DNA of 64,000 bases from Paenibacillus sp. SY21-1 (GTDB taxonomy: Bacteria > Bacillota > Bacilli > Paenibacillales > Paenibacillaceae), in contig NZ_STGF01000031.1 in the NCBI RefSeq assembly GCF_005222705.1, positions 19,541 to 83,540 on the forward strand, in the 5' to 3' direction. The position numbers and the translations under genes were made by a program. This document shows, in pieces, positions 38,220-47,418 of this stretch. The notes beneath the pieces were generated by a model. The model made no database searches. It was given only the letters and a program-made list of their open reading frames with translations, and was not told the DNA's origin. Each line of letters begins with the position of its first letter. The first letter of the stretch is position 1.

Positions 38220-39137
38220 GTGGGAGCTATTTTGCAAAGTTCTTTATCCAGCGGCTTGCTGTTTGCCTTGCTGGCGCTAGGCGTATATATAACATTCCGT
38301 ATTCTGGACTTTCCGGATCTGACGGTGGACGGCAGCTTCACGACAGGAGCTGCGATTGGCGCTGTTATGACGATCAACGGAACACCTCCATGGATTGCGG
38401 TTATCTGCGCGTTTGCCGGCGGCGCGGCTGCGGGCATTTGTACTGGTCTGCTGCATACGAAAGGCAAAATAAACGGGCTATTGTCCGGCATTATTATGAT
38501 GATCGCCCTTTACTCCATTAATCTGCGTATTTTGGGCAAGCCTAACGTCTCGCTTCGGAATATGGACAATTTTTTTGACGGGGTCAACATTATTGTAGTG
38601 ATGGCTATTATCGTCATAGCCGTCAAGCTGCTTCTGGATATGTTCTTTAAAACCGATTTGGGATTGAGTCTGCGCGCTACCGGCGATAATGCACGGATGA
38701 TTCGCAGCTTTGGAGCAAATACGGATGTAACGATTATTTTCGGGATTGCCCTTTCCAACGCTTTGGTGGCCACATCGGGCGCACTCGTTGCGCAGCAGCA
38801 GAAATTTGCCGACTTGAACATGGGGATCGGCATGATCGTTATCGGACTGGCATCCGTTATTATCGGCGAGGCTATTTTTGGGGCCCGTACTATTTTTCGC
38901 GCTACGCTGGCGGTTATCCTAGGCTCGATCGTGTATCGGCTGATTTATGCGCTTGCGCTGCGGATCGAATGGCTGGACACCTCGGATATGAAGCTCATTA
39001 CGGCCGTCATTATCGTGTTTGCTTTAATTGTGCCAACAGTCAGAAGGGCAATGAAGCAAAAAAGCGTGGCCAAAAAGCGAACCGAAGAAATGCTGCTCAA
39101 GCTGAATAGCGGACATGGCGGGGGTGAACGTAAATGA
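38220..39137 (+). CDS. ABC transporter permease (TrpY-like family)
   Basis: 305-residue membrane protein with about eight or nine hydrophobic spans; conserved stretch LDFPDLTVDGSFTTGAAIGA near the N-terminus and TDLGLSLRATGDN in a cytoplasmic loop. The GTG at 38220 has AAGGGAG at 9 nt; an in-frame GTG at 38199 lies before that site. Its stop overlaps the ATPase start by 4 nt. Confidence 0.87.
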   Translation: MGAILQSSLSSGLLFALLALGVYITFRILDFPDLTVDGSFTTGAAIGAVMTINGTPPWIAVICAFAGGAAAGICTGLLHTKGKINGLLSGIIMMIALYSINLRILGKPNVSLRNMDNFFDGVNIIVVMAIIVIAVKLLLDMFFKTDLGLSLRATGDNARMIRSFGANTDVTIIFGIALSNALVATSGALVAQQQKFADLNMGIGMIVIGLASVIIGEAIFGARTIFRATLAVILGSIVYRLIYALALRIEWLDTSDMKLITAVIIVFALIVPTVRRAMKQKSVAKKRTEEMLLKLNSGHGGGERK

Positions 39138-39928
39138 TGGAGCTTAAACATGTATCCAAGCTGTTTAATCCCGGGACAGTGGACGAAAAGCCTGCGCTGG
39201 TCGGCGCCAGCCTGATTATGAAGCCAGGAGATTTCGTAACGGTGATCGGCAGCAATGGAGCAGGCAAATCGACCTTGATGAACATCATCTCCGGCGTGTT
39301 GAAGCCGGACGCGGGAAGCGTCAGTATTGAAGGGCGCAATATTTCCGATCTGTCGGATAGCCAGCGCAGCCGTTGGATCGGTCGCGTATTTCAGGACCCG
39401 ATGGCAGGAACAGCTCCACGCATGTCTATTGAAGAGAATATGGCGATGGCGTTTGCGCGCGGCAAAACGCGAGGTTTAGGGCTAGGCGTTACTCGTCCCA
39501 AAAAAGAAATATTCATTAAAGAGCTTTCGCGGCTTGGTATCGGACTAGAGAACAGGCCACAGGCCAAGGTGGGCTTGCTCTCGGGCGGCGAACGCCAGGC
39601 GCTTAGCCTGTTGATGGCTACCTTCACAAGGCCGCAGATTCTGCTTCTGGACGAGCACACGGCAGCGCTTGATCCGGCGAGAGCGGAATTGATTACATCG
39701 CTGACGGAGAGCATTGTGCGTGAGATGAAGCTTACTACGCTGATGGTTACGCATAACATGGAACAGGCGATTCGTCTCGGAAACCGGCTTATTATGATGG
39801 ATAAGGGACGGATTATTCTCGATGTGCCGGAAGAACGCAAAGCAAGCCTGACGGTCGACCAGCTATTAGGGGAATTTGAACGCATTAGCGGCAAAAAGCT
39901 ATCTGATGACCGGGTCGTTCTGGGCTAG
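39134..39928 (+). CDS. ABC transporter ATP-binding protein (TrpZ-like family)
   Basis: 264 residues. Walker A GSNGAGKST (about 39-47), signature LSGGERQ, Walker B ILLLDEHTAALD, and the H-loop in MVTHNMEQA. Completes the three-gene importer operon. The set sits between tuf and rpsJ, where Bacillus has no transporter. Confidence 0.92.
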   Translation: MMELKHVSKLFNPGTVDEKPALVGASLIMKPGDFVTVIGSNGAGKSTLMNIISGVLKPDAGSVSIEGRNISDLSDSQRSRWIGRVFQDPMAGTAPRMSIEENMAMAFARGKTRGLGLGVTRPKKEIFIKELSRLGIGLENRPQAKVGLLSGGERQALSLLMATFTRPQILLLDEHTAALDPARAELITSLTESIVREMKLTTLMVTHNMEQAIRLGNRLIMMDKGRIILDVPEERKASLTVDQLLGEFERISGKKLSDDRVVLG

Positions 39929-40002
39929 AAACTTTCGCTCATTCAGTGCGAGTGGCCGCCCTTCTCATGCGGATGATGAAGCGGCAATAGAGTGCTCTTA
40001 CG

Positions 40003-40030
40003 GAGGCGACGGCAGTCGCCTCTTCTAATT
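40003..40030 (+). terminator. Terminator after the ABC transporter operon
   Basis: GAGGCGAC - GGCA - GTCGCCTC, a perfect 8-bp stem followed by TTCTAATTT. Confidence 0.7.
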
Positions 40031-40085
40031 TAATGAATAAACGAAATGGTTTTTGCGATAGATGAAAATAATCATGTAAATCATG

Positions 40086-40114
40086 TTGCAATTGCCTAAT
40101 CAATTCGGTATAAT
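40086..40114 (+). promoter_or_regulatory. Promoter of the S10 operon
   Basis: TTGCAA (40086-40091), a 17-nt spacer and TATAAT (40109-40114). The leader to rpsJ is about 130 nt and can form a GC-rich stem (CCGGCCCC / GGGG...), of unclear role. Confidence 0.8.
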
Positions 40115-40251
40115 ATTGACTGTTGGTCTGACGTTGCGATGATGTGAGAGGTTGCCGACACACCCGGCCCCTTTGCCATGGGGTCTTGTGCCAGGGTTAT
40201 TCTCGCGGAGTATGTCCGATAATAAATTGGGCGATAGAAGGAGGGACTTAT

Positions 40252-40560
40252 ATGGCAAAGCAAAAGATTCGTATCCGCTTGAAAGCATACGATCACAGGA
40301 TTCTTGATCAATCCGCAGAGAAAATCGTTGAAACTGCAAAACGTTCCGGTGCAGGTGTATCCGGGCCGATTCCGTTGCCAACGGAAAAGCAAATCATCAC
40401 CATTCTCCGTGCGGTACACAAGTACAAGGATTCCCGGGAGCAATTCGAAATGCGCACACACAAGCGCTTGATCGACATTGTAAACCCAACGCCGCAAACG
40501 GTTGATGCTTTGATGCGCCTGGATCTACCATCCGGTGTAGATATCGAAATCAAACTGTAA
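40252..40560 (+). CDS. rpsJ: 30S ribosomal protein S10
   Basis: 102 residues, MAKQKIRIRLKAYDHRILDQ; binds the 30S head and, as NusE, takes part in antitermination. AAGGAGGG before the ATG; an upstream open frame from 40144 is leader sequence. First gene of the S10 operon. Confidence 0.98.
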   Translation: MAKQKIRIRLKAYDHRILDQSAEKIVETAKRSGAGVSGPIPLPTEKQIITILRAVHKYKDSREQFEMRTHKRLIDIVNPTPQTVDALMRLDLPSGVDIEIKL

Positions 40561-40600
40561 TAAAGCATACGTGATTATAGAAAGGGAATGAGGTGTCAAC

Positions 40601-41224
40601 ATGAAAGGTATCTTAGGGAAAAAACTTGGTATGACTCAAGTGTTTACTGCTGAGGGTAACGTCGTTCCAGTAACGGTTATCGAGGCTGGTCCTTGCGTCG
40701 TGCTTCAGAAGAAAGACCAAGAGAACGATGGCTATGAAGCCGTTCAATTCGGTTTCTCCGATAAGAAACAAAACAGATCGAACAAGCCAGAGATCGGCCA
40801 CGCTAAGAAAGCTGGATCGACTCCTAAGCGCTACGTTCGTGAGATTCGCGGCATTAACCTGGCTGATTACGAAGTTGGCCAAGAAGTGAAAGCTGATCTT
40901 TTCGCAGCTGGCGAATTCGTTGACGTAACAGGTATTTCGAAAGGTAAAGGCTTTGCCGGCGTTATCAAACGTTGGGGACAAAGCACTGGACCAATGTCTC
41001 ACGGCTCCCGTTACCACCGTGGTCCGGGTTCGATGGGTTCGATCCAAGCGAACCGCGTACCGAAAGGCAAACGCCTGCCAGGACATATGGGTACAGAAAC
41101 AGTTACCATTCAAAAGCTCGAAGTTATCCGTGTGGATGCAGAGCGTAACGTAATCCTTGTTAAAGGTTCGATTCCAGGCCCTAAAAACGGATTCGTTAAA
41201 GTAAAACAAACCGCTAAGAACTAA
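40601..41224 (+). CDS. rplC: 50S ribosomal protein L3
   Basis: 207 residues, MKGILGKKLGMTQVF start; the long loop reaching the peptidyl-transferase centre is seen as SHGSRYHRGPGSMGS. GGGAATGAGGTG ribosome binding region. Complete and standard in length. Confidence 0.98.
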   Translation: MKGILGKKLGMTQVFTAEGNVVPVTVIEAGPCVVLQKKDQENDGYEAVQFGFSDKKQNRSNKPEIGHAKKAGSTPKRYVREIRGINLADYEVGQEVKADLFAAGEFVDVTGISKGKGFAGVIKRWGQSTGPMSHGSRYHRGPGSMGSIQANRVPKGKRLPGHMGTETVTIQKLEVIRVDAERNVILVKGSIPGPKNGFVKVKQTAKN

Positions 41225-41249
41225 TCGCTGAAGAAAGGAGGAACACCAA

Positions 41250-41873
41250 ATGCCAAAAGTAACAGTATACAACGTGAGCGGCGCTCAGGTTGGCGAAGTT
41301 GAGTTGGCGGAATCGGTATTCGGCATCCAGCCTAATGCACACGTTCTGCACAGCGCTGTACTTCTTCAACAAGCTGCTGAACGTCAAGGTACACACAAGA
41401 CTAAAGGACGCTCCGAAGTTCGTGGCGGCGGCCGTAAGCCTTGGAAACAAAAAGGAACTGGACGCGCTCGTCAAGGTAGCATTCGCTCCCCGCAATGGGT
41501 TGGCGGCGGTACCGTTTTCGGACCGACTCCACGCTCGTACGGGTTCAAGCTTCCTAAGAAAGTTCGTCGTCTTGCGATTAAATCCGCTTTGTCTTCCAAA
41601 GTGATTGCTAACGAAATTATCGTTCTGGATCAGCTGACTTTTGCAGCTCCTAAAACGAAAGAATTCGCTGGCGTGCTGAACAACCTTAAAGTTGACCGTA
41701 AGGCGCTTGTGGTTACAGCTAACTACGAAGATAACGTAGCATTGTCCGCGCGCAACATTCCAGGCGTGAAATTCGTCGCTGCAGACGGCATTAATGTTCT
41801 GGACGTGCTGAAGCACGACAAGCTGATTATCACTAAAGAGGCAGTAGAGAAAGTACAGGAGGTGCTTGCGTAA
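41250..41873 (+). CDS. rplD: 50S ribosomal protein L4
   Basis: 207 residues; the extended loop lining the exit tunnel is KGRSEVRGGGRKPWKQKGTG, where macrolide-resistance changes occur in other bacteria; the sequence looks wild type. The stop and the rplW start share one base (TAATG), so the two are translationally coupled. Confidence 0.98.
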   Translation: MPKVTVYNVSGAQVGEVELAESVFGIQPNAHVLHSAVLLQQAAERQGTHKTKGRSEVRGGGRKPWKQKGTGRARQGSIRSPQWVGGGTVFGPTPRSYGFKLPKKVRRLAIKSALSSKVIANEIIVLDQLTFAAPKTKEFAGVLNNLKVDRKALVVTANYEDNVALSARNIPGVKFVAADGINVLDVLKHDKLIITKEAVEKVQEVLA

Positions 41874-42166
41874 TGAAAAATCCACGCGATATTATCAAGC
41901 GCCCGGTTATCACGGAACGTACTAGCGATTTCATGGTTAACAAACGTTACGTATTTGAAGTTGATCTTCGTGCGAACAAAACCGAAATCAAAGATGCCAT
42001 CGAACAAATCTTCAAAGTAAAAGTAACCGGCGTGAACACGATGCGTGTAGCGGGTAAACCAAAACGTTATGGTAAACATAGCGGCTACAGACCGGATTGG
42101 AAAAAAGCAATCGTTCAGCTTAGCGCTGACAGCAAAGAACTTGAGTTCTTTGAAACGTCTGTATAG
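41873..42166 (+). CDS. rplW: 50S ribosomal protein L23
   Basis: 97 residues, KNPRDIIKRPVITERTSDFM; located at the tunnel exit, where it contacts trigger factor and SRP. The ATG overlaps the rplD stop by one base; AGGAGGTG lies inside the end of rplD. Confidence 0.97.
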   Translation: MKNPRDIIKRPVITERTSDFMVNKRYVFEVDLRANKTEIKDAIEQIFKVKVTGVNTMRVAGKPKRYGKHSGYRPDWKKAIVQLSADSKELEFFETSV

Positions 42167-42183
42167 AAAAGGAGGGAATCGAA

Positions 42184-43014
42184 GTGCCAATCAAAAAGTA
42201 CAAACCGACTTCTCCAGCCCGTCGTGGCATGTCCGTATCGACTTTCGAGGAAATCACGACAAGCACACCGGAGAAATCTTTGCTTGCACCGCTTTCGAAA
42301 AAAGCTGGCCGCAACAACCAAGGTAAAATTACGGTTCGTCACCACGGCGGCGGACACAAACGTAAATACCGGATCATCGACTTCAAACGTACCAAAGACG
42401 GTATCGTTGGCAACGTAGCTTCGATCGAATACGATCCGAACCGTACATCCAACATCGCTTTGATTAACTACGTTGATGGTGAGAAAACTTACATCATCGC
42501 ACCTAAAGGTCTGAAGGTTGGAGACAAAATCACTTCCGGACCAGACGCGGACATCAAAATCGGCAACGCATTGCCGCTTGTGAATATCCCTGTCGGTACA
42601 GTTATCCACAACATCGAATTGAAACCTGGCAAAGGCGGCCAACTGGTACGCGCTGCAGGTACGGAAGCTCAGCTTCTTGGTAAAGAAGAAAGCTACGTGT
42701 CGATTCGTCTGAGCTCTGGCGAAGTTCGTCGCATTCTGAACACTTGCCGTGCAACAATCGGTTCTGTTGGCAACGAGGATCACGAACTTGTGAAAATCGG
42801 TAAAGCCGGCCGTTCCCGTTGGATGGGCAAACGTCCTGAAGTCCGCGGCGTAGTCATGAACCCGAACGATCACCCACACGGTGGTGGTGAAGGCCGTGCT
42901 CCAATCGGACGCAAGTCGCCATTGTCCCCATGGGGCAAACCGACTCTTGGCGCCAAAACTCGCAAGAAGAAAAAAGCATCGAGCCAATATATTATTCGTC
43001 GTCGCACGAAATAA
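42184..43014 (+). CDS. rplB: 50S ribosomal protein L2
   Basis: 276 residues from a GTG start (MPIKKYKPTSPARRGM), AAAGGAGGG upstream. The C-terminal motif VVMNPNDHPHGGGEGRAPIGR with the conserved His near the peptidyl-transferase centre is intact. Confidence 0.98.
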   Translation: MPIKKYKPTSPARRGMSVSTFEEITTSTPEKSLLAPLSKKAGRNNQGKITVRHHGGGHKRKYRIIDFKRTKDGIVGNVASIEYDPNRTSNIALINYVDGEKTYIIAPKGLKVGDKITSGPDADIKIGNALPLVNIPVGTVIHNIELKPGKGGQLVRAAGTEAQLLGKEESYVSIRLSSGEVRRILNTCRATIGSVGNEDHELVKIGKAGRSRWMGKRPEVRGVVMNPNDHPHGGGEGRAPIGRKSPLSPWGKPTLGAKTRKKKKASSQYIIRRRTK

Positions 43015-43068
43015 TAATCGCTTGATTGGTTGATACGAAGATCACACTCCGCGAAGGGAGGAACTCAA

Positions 43069-43350
43069 ATGGGTCGCAGTTTGAAGAAAGGTCCGTTTAT
43101 TGACGGCCACCTGCTCAAAAAAGTCGAGGATTTGAACGAAACGAACAAAAAAGTCGTGATCAAAACCTGGTCCCGCCGCTCAACCATTTTCCCGCAATTT
43201 ATCGGTCACACAATCGCTGTCTATGACGGTCGCAAACACGTGCCGGTTTATGTAACGGAAGACATGGTTGGACACAAATTTGGTGAATTCGCACCAACAC
43301 GTACGTACAAAGGCCACGCAGGCGATGATAAAAAAACGGGCAGACGTTAA
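43069..43350 (+). CDS. rpsS: 30S ribosomal protein S19
   Basis: 93 residues, MGRSLKKGPFIDGHLLKK; forms the head of the 30S with S13. AGGGAGG precedes the ATG at 43069; a longer in-frame start at 43030 lacks a site. Confidence 0.97.
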   Translation: MGRSLKKGPFIDGHLLKKVEDLNETNKKVVIKTWSRRSTIFPQFIGHTIAVYDGRKHVPVYVTEDMVGHKFGEFAPTRTYKGHAGDDKKTGRR

Positions 43351-43393
43351 TTTGCCCTTTACTATCTTTACATGATCGAGAGGAGGTTCCTAC

Positions 43394-43729
43394 ATGCCAG
43401 AAGCTAAAGCGCACGCTAAGTTTATCCGTATTGCTCCCCGTAAAGCTCAGCTTGTTGCGGATTTGATTCGCGGCAAACAAGTTGGCGAAGCAATCGCGAT
43501 CTTGCGTCACACGCCTAAGTCTGCATCCCCAATCTTGGAGAAGCTGCTTAACTCTGCAATTGCTAACGCTGAGCACAACTTCCAGCTGGATGTGAACAAA
43601 CTGTTCATTTCGCAAGCCTTTGTTAACCAAGGGCCAACAATGAAACGTTTCCGTCCACGCGCAATGGGTCGTGCAAGCCGGATTAATAAAAGAACCAGCC
43701 ACATTACTTTGGTGGTATCTGAAAAATAA
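43394..43729 (+). CDS. rplV: 50S ribosomal protein L22
   Basis: 111 residues; the beta-hairpin that lines the exit tunnel is visible as PTMKRFRPRAMGRASRINKR. GAGAGGAGG before the ATG. Complete. Confidence 0.97.
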   Translation: MPEAKAHAKFIRIAPRKAQLVADLIRGKQVGEAIAILRHTPKSASPILEKLLNSAIANAEHNFQLDVNKLFISQAFVNQGPTMKRFRPRAMGRASRINKRTSHITLVVSEK

Positions 43730-43742
43730 GGAGGGATAACGT

Positions 43743-44405
43743 GTGGGTCAAAAGGTAAATCCAGTCGGTCTTCGTATCGGCGTCATCCGTGACTGGGAGT
43801 CGAAATGGTACGCTGGCAAAGACTTTGGCGATCTTCTTCTGGAAGACGTTAAAATTCGTGAATACCTGAAAAACAAGCTGAAAGAAGCAGCCGTTTCCCA
43901 TATCGAAATCGAGCGTGCAGCTAACCGCGTGAACGTTACGATTCAAACTGCTAAACCGGGCATGGTTATCGGTAAAGGCGGCTCCGAGGTGGAAAACCTT
44001 CGTACAGAGCTTGGTAAAATCACTAAAGGCAAAAAGGTTCACATCAACATCTCTGAAATCAAACAAGCCGATCTGGACGCTATCTTGGTAGCAGAAAGCA
44101 TCGCACAACAACTTGAGCGTCGTGTATCATTCCGCCGTGCATTGAAACAAGCGATTCAACGCTCGATGCGCGCTGGTGCCAAAGGGATCAAAACTGCTGT
44201 TAGCGGTCGTCTCGGCGGTGCGGAAATCGCACGTTCGGAAGGCTACAGCGAAGGCACAGTACCTCTTCATACGCTGCGTGCAGACATTGATTACGGAACT
44301 GCTGAAGCCCATACCACTTATGGCCGTATCGGCGTAAAAGTATGGATCTATCGCGGCGAAGTCCTTCCGGCTAAGAAGAAAGCTCCAGTGGAAGGAGGCA
44401 ACTAA
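43743..44405 (+). CDS. rpsC: 30S ribosomal protein S3
   Basis: 220 residues from a GTG (MGQKVNPVGLRIGVIRDWES). The KH domain carries VIGKGGSEVENLR; the C-terminal domain includes GRLGGAEIARSE. Lies at the mRNA entry channel. AAGGAGGG precedes it. Confidence 0.97.
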   Translation: MGQKVNPVGLRIGVIRDWESKWYAGKDFGDLLLEDVKIREYLKNKLKEAAVSHIEIERAANRVNVTIQTAKPGMVIGKGGSEVENLRTELGKITKGKKVHINISEIKQADLDAILVAESIAQQLERRVSFRRALKQAIQRSMRAGAKGIKTAVSGRLGGAEIARSEGYSEGTVPLHTLRADIDYGTAEAHTTYGRIGVKVWIYRGEVLPAKKKAPVEGGN

Positions 44406-44407
44406 TC

Positions 44408-44842
44408 ATGTTGGTACCAAAACGCGTCAAACACCGCAAACAACAACGCGGTCACATGAAAGGTCGCGCGAAAGGCGGCACTACTGTCGCTTTCGGCGAA
44501 TACGGTCTGCAAGCTCTTGAGCCATCATGGATTACGAACCGTCAAATCGAAGCGGCTCGTATCGCGATGACACGTTACATCAAACGTGGCGGTAAAGTAT
44601 GGATCAAAATTTTCCCTGCCAAGCCAATCACTCAAAAGCCTCTTGAGGTTCGTATGGGTAGCGGTAAAGGTAACGTGGAGAAGTGGGTAGCGGTTGTTAA
44701 ACCAGGTAAGATCATGTTTGAGCTGGCGGGTGTTTCGGAAGAAATCGCACGTGAAGCTATGCGTCTTGCAGCCCACAAACTGCCGGTTAAAACTAAGTTT
44801 GTGAAACGCGAAGAAGTGGGTGGTGAAGCAAATGAAAGCTAA
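44408..44842 (+). CDS. rplP: 50S ribosomal protein L16
   Basis: 144 residues, MLVPKRVKHRKQQRG; binds near the tRNA acceptor stems in the A and P sites. Starts 2 nt after rpsC stop with GGAGGC inside the end of rpsC. Its end overlaps rpmC by 11 nt. Confidence 0.97.
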   Translation: MLVPKRVKHRKQQRGHMKGRAKGGTTVAFGEYGLQALEPSWITNRQIEAARIAMTRYIKRGGKVWIKIFPAKPITQKPLEVRMGSGKGNVEKWVAVVKPGKIMFELAGVSEEIAREAMRLAAHKLPVKTKFVKREEVGGEANES

Positions 44843-45032
44843 TGATATTCGCAACCTAACCTCTGCTGAAATCGAACAACAAATTTCCGGGTTTAAAGAA
44901 GAGCTTTTCAACCTTCGTTTCCAATTGGCTACCGGCCAACTGGATAACCCGACTCGGATCCGTGACGTGCGCAAGCAAATAGCTCGTGCTAAAACCGTTT
45001 TGCGTGAAAGAGAACTCGGTATCAGCAGCTAA
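44832..45032 (+). CDS. rpmC: 50S ribosomal protein L29
   Basis: 66-residue helical protein MKANDIRNLTSAEIEQQ...LGISS at the tunnel exit. The start lies 11 nt inside rplP and is preceded by GGTGG within that gene, implying coupling; an alternative GTG four codons upstream is less likely. Confidence 0.95.
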   Translation: MKANDIRNLTSAEIEQQISGFKEELFNLRFQLATGQLDNPTRIRDVRKQIARAKTVLRERELGISS

Positions 45033-45082
45033 TAAATAACCTTGCAGCAACGTTATATACGGCTGAAGGGAGGAGGCAGAAC

Positions 45083-45346
45083 ATGAGCGAACGCAATGCC
45101 CGTAAAGTTCTAATCGGCAAAGTGGTAAGCGACAAAATGGATAAAACAATTGTGGTAGCAATCGAGACTTACAAAAACCACAGCTTGTACCATAAACGCA
45201 TTAAAGTTACTACAAAATTTAAAGCACACGATGAAAACAACCAAGCTAAAATTGGCGACATCGTGAAAATCATGGAAACTCGTCCGCTTTCCAAAGACAA
45301 GCGCTTTAGACTCGTTGAAGTCGTAGAAGTAGCTGTCGTTCTTTAA
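45083..45346 (+). CDS. rpsQ: 30S ribosomal protein S17
   Basis: 87 residues with GKVVSDKMDKTIVVAIE and the S17 motif HDENNQAKIGDIVKIMETRPLSKDKR. GGGAGGAGG before the ATG. Confidence 0.97.
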   Translation: MSERNARKVLIGKVVSDKMDKTIVVAIETYKNHSLYHKRIKVTTKFKAHDENNQAKIGDIVKIMETRPLSKDKRFRLVEVVEVAVVL

Positions 45347-45394
45347 TAGAGCGAATGTAGTGCCTGAGCATTTTCCCGGAAGGAGGACGTTAGA

Positions 45395-45763
45395 ATGATT
45401 CAACCATTTACGCGCTTGGCGGTTGCCGACAACTCCGGCGCTAAACAATTGATGTGTATCCGTGTCCTTGGCGGAACTGGACGTCGCGTAGGCCATATCG
45501 GCGACCTGATCGTTTGCTCTGTGAAACAAGCAACACCAGGCGGCGTTGTCAAAAAAGGCGACGTAGTAAAAGCGGTAATCGTGCGTACGAAGCGCTCGGT
45601 TCGTCGTAAAGACGGTTCCTACATCGCATTCGACGAGAATGCTGCTGTAATCGTTAAGGAAGACAAAAGCCCGCGCGGAACACGTATTTTCGGACCAGTT
45701 GCCCGTGAGCTTCGCGATAAAGATTTCATGAAAATCGTATCGCTTGCACCAGAAGTAATCTAA
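45395..45763 (+). CDS. rplN: 50S ribosomal protein L14
   Basis: 122 residues, MIQPFTRLAVADNSGAKQLMCIRVLGG; contacts 16S rRNA in bridge B8 and is the docking site of the silencing factor RsfS. AAGGAGGA precedes it. Start of the spc-type block. Confidence 0.98.
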   Translation: MIQPFTRLAVADNSGAKQLMCIRVLGGTGRRVGHIGDLIVCSVKQATPGGVVKKGDVVKAVIVRTKRSVRRKDGSYIAFDENAAVIVKEDKSPRGTRIFGPVARELRDKDFMKIVSLAPEVI

Positions 45764-45817
45764 TTGCATCGAAATAACCTATAAATGCTTGAAGCACAAG
45801 CGCAGGAGGTGTAACTC

Positions 45818-46171
45818 ATGCCAAGGCTGAAAAAAATTCTTGAATCGCACAACAACAAGCTGCACGTGAAGAAAGACGATACGGTCATCGTAATTACCGG
45901 TAAAGACAAAGGTAAAAAAGGCCGCGTTATCGCTGCTTATCCTCGTGAAAACCGCGTTCTTGTTGAAGGTGTTAACATGGTGAAGAAGCACTCGCGTCCT
46001 TCCCAAGCTAACCCGCAAGGCGGCATCATCGAGCAAGAAGCTCCGATCCACGTGTCGAACGTTATGCACATTGATCCTAAGAGCGGTAAAGTAACGCGCA
46101 TCGGATACAAAGTGCTCGACAACGGCAAGAAAGTTCGGATCGCTAAACGTTCCGGAGAAGTAATCGACTAA
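45818..46171 (+). CDS. rplX: 50S ribosomal protein L24
   Basis: 117 residues, KOW domain with VKKDDTVIVITGKDKGKKGRV; early assembly protein at the tunnel exit. GCAGGAGGTG precedes the ATG. Slightly longer than the 103-residue Bacillus protein. Confidence 0.96.
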   Translation: MPRLKKILESHNNKLHVKKDDTVIVITGKDKGKKGRVIAAYPRENRVLVEGVNMVKKHSRPSQANPQGGIIEQEAPIHVSNVMHIDPKSGKVTRIGYKVLDNGKKVRIAKRSGEVID

Positions 46172-46202
46172 TCGTTACGGTAGGAAAGGAGGTCCATGAT
46201 CA

Positions 46203-46745
46203 ATGGCAGCAAGATTGAAAGGTCGTTTTCTAAACGAAATTACTCCTGCTCTGATGCAGAAGTTTAACTATACGTCTGTTATGCAAGTGCCGAAAATTGA
46301 GAAGGTTGTTATCAACATGGGGGTAGGCGAAGCGGTTTCCAATTCCAAAATCCTTGATGTAGCTGTTGAAGAACTTCGCATCATTTCCGGTCAAAAGCCA
46401 GTCGTTACTCGCGCGAAGAAATCCATCGCGGGCTTCAAGCTTCGTGAGAATATGCCAATCGGGGTTAAAGTAACATTGCGCGGCGAGCGCATGTACCACT
46501 TCCTTGACAAGCTGTTCAACATTTCTCTTCCACGCGTTCGTGACTTCCGTGGCGTTTCGACAAAAGCATTCGACGGCCGCGGAAACTACACGCTTGGTTT
46601 GAAAGAGCAATTGATTTTCCCGGAGATCGAGTACGATAAAGTCGACAAAGTGCGCGGTATGGACATCGTCATCGTCACGACGGCAAAAACGGACGAAGAA
46701 TCTCGTGAGCTGCTGACCCAAATGGGCATGCCGTTCGCGAAGTAA
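46203..46745 (+). CDS. rplE: 50S ribosomal protein L5
   Basis: 180 residues, with KIEKVVINMGVGEAV and the C-terminal GMDIVIVTTAKTDEES. Binds 5S rRNA in the central protuberance. AAAGGAGGT upstream. Confidence 0.98.
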   Translation: MAARLKGRFLNEITPALMQKFNYTSVMQVPKIEKVVINMGVGEAVSNSKILDVAVEELRIISGQKPVVTRAKKSIAGFKLRENMPIGVKVTLRGERMYHFLDKLFNISLPRVRDFRGVSTKAFDGRGNYTLGLKEQLIFPEIEYDKVDKVRGMDIVIVTTAKTDEESRELLTQMGMPFAK

Positions 46746-46771
46746 TCCACTTTTAGGAGGTGTAATACCCA

Positions 46772-46957
46772 GTGGCAAAAACTTCGATGAAAGTGAAGCA
46801 ACAACGCACACCGAAATTCAAAGTACGCGCTTATACGCGCTGTGAGCGTTGCGGCCGTCCGCATTCTGTTTTGCAAAAGTTTAAAATTTGCCGGATTTGT
46901 TTCCGTGAATTAGCATACAAGGGCCAGATTCCTGGCGTTAAAAAAGCAAGCTGGTAA
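46772..46957 (+). CDS. rpsN: 30S ribosomal protein S14, zinc-binding form
   Basis: 61 residues from a GTG start. Two CxxC pairs, CERC (about 24-27) and CRIC (about 40-43), make it the type Z protein; C-terminus GQIPGVKKASW is typical. GGAGGTG upstream. Confidence 0.97.
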   Translation: MAKTSMKVKQQRTPKFKVRAYTRCERCGRPHSVLQKFKICRICFRELAYKGQIPGVKKASW

Positions 46958-46988
46958 TGAGCCTAGTTCGGGAAGGAGGTTAACACAA

Positions 46989-47387
46989 ATGGTTATGTCT
47001 GATCCGATTGCAGATATGCTGACACGTATTCGCAACGCGAATGTCGTTCGTCACGAAACCGTGGAAATGCCCGCTTCGAAAATCAAGAAGCAAATTGCTG
47101 AGATTCTGAAGCGCGAGGGCTTCATCCGCGATGCTGAGTTTATCGAGGACAACAAACAAGGGATCATTCGTATTTTCTTGAAATACGGCCCTAACCAAGA
47201 GCGCGTTATCACTGGTCTGAAACGTATTTCGAAACCAGGTCTTCGCGTTTATACACAATCCACTGAAATCCCACGCGTTTTGGGCGGCCTTGGAATTGCG
47301 ATTATTTCCACGTCCAAAGGCGTAATGACAGATAAAGAAGCTCGTCAGGTTAAATCCGGCGGCGAAGTTGTCTGCTACGTTTGGTAA
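46989..47387 (+). CDS. rpsH: 30S ribosomal protein S8
   Basis: 132 residues, MVMSDPIADMLTRIRNAN; C-terminal STSKGVMTDKEARQ. Primary 16S binding protein and, in E. coli, translational repressor of the spc operon. GGAAGGAGG upstream. Confidence 0.98.
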   Translation: MVMSDPIADMLTRIRNANVVRHETVEMPASKIKKQIAEILKREGFIRDAEFIEDNKQGIIRIFLKYGPNQERVITGLKRISKPGLRVYTQSTEIPRVLGGLGIAIISTSKGVMTDKEARQVKSGGEVVCYVW

Positions 47388-47418
47388 GAAATAAGTCAGA
47401 AAGACAGGAGGTGTAACA

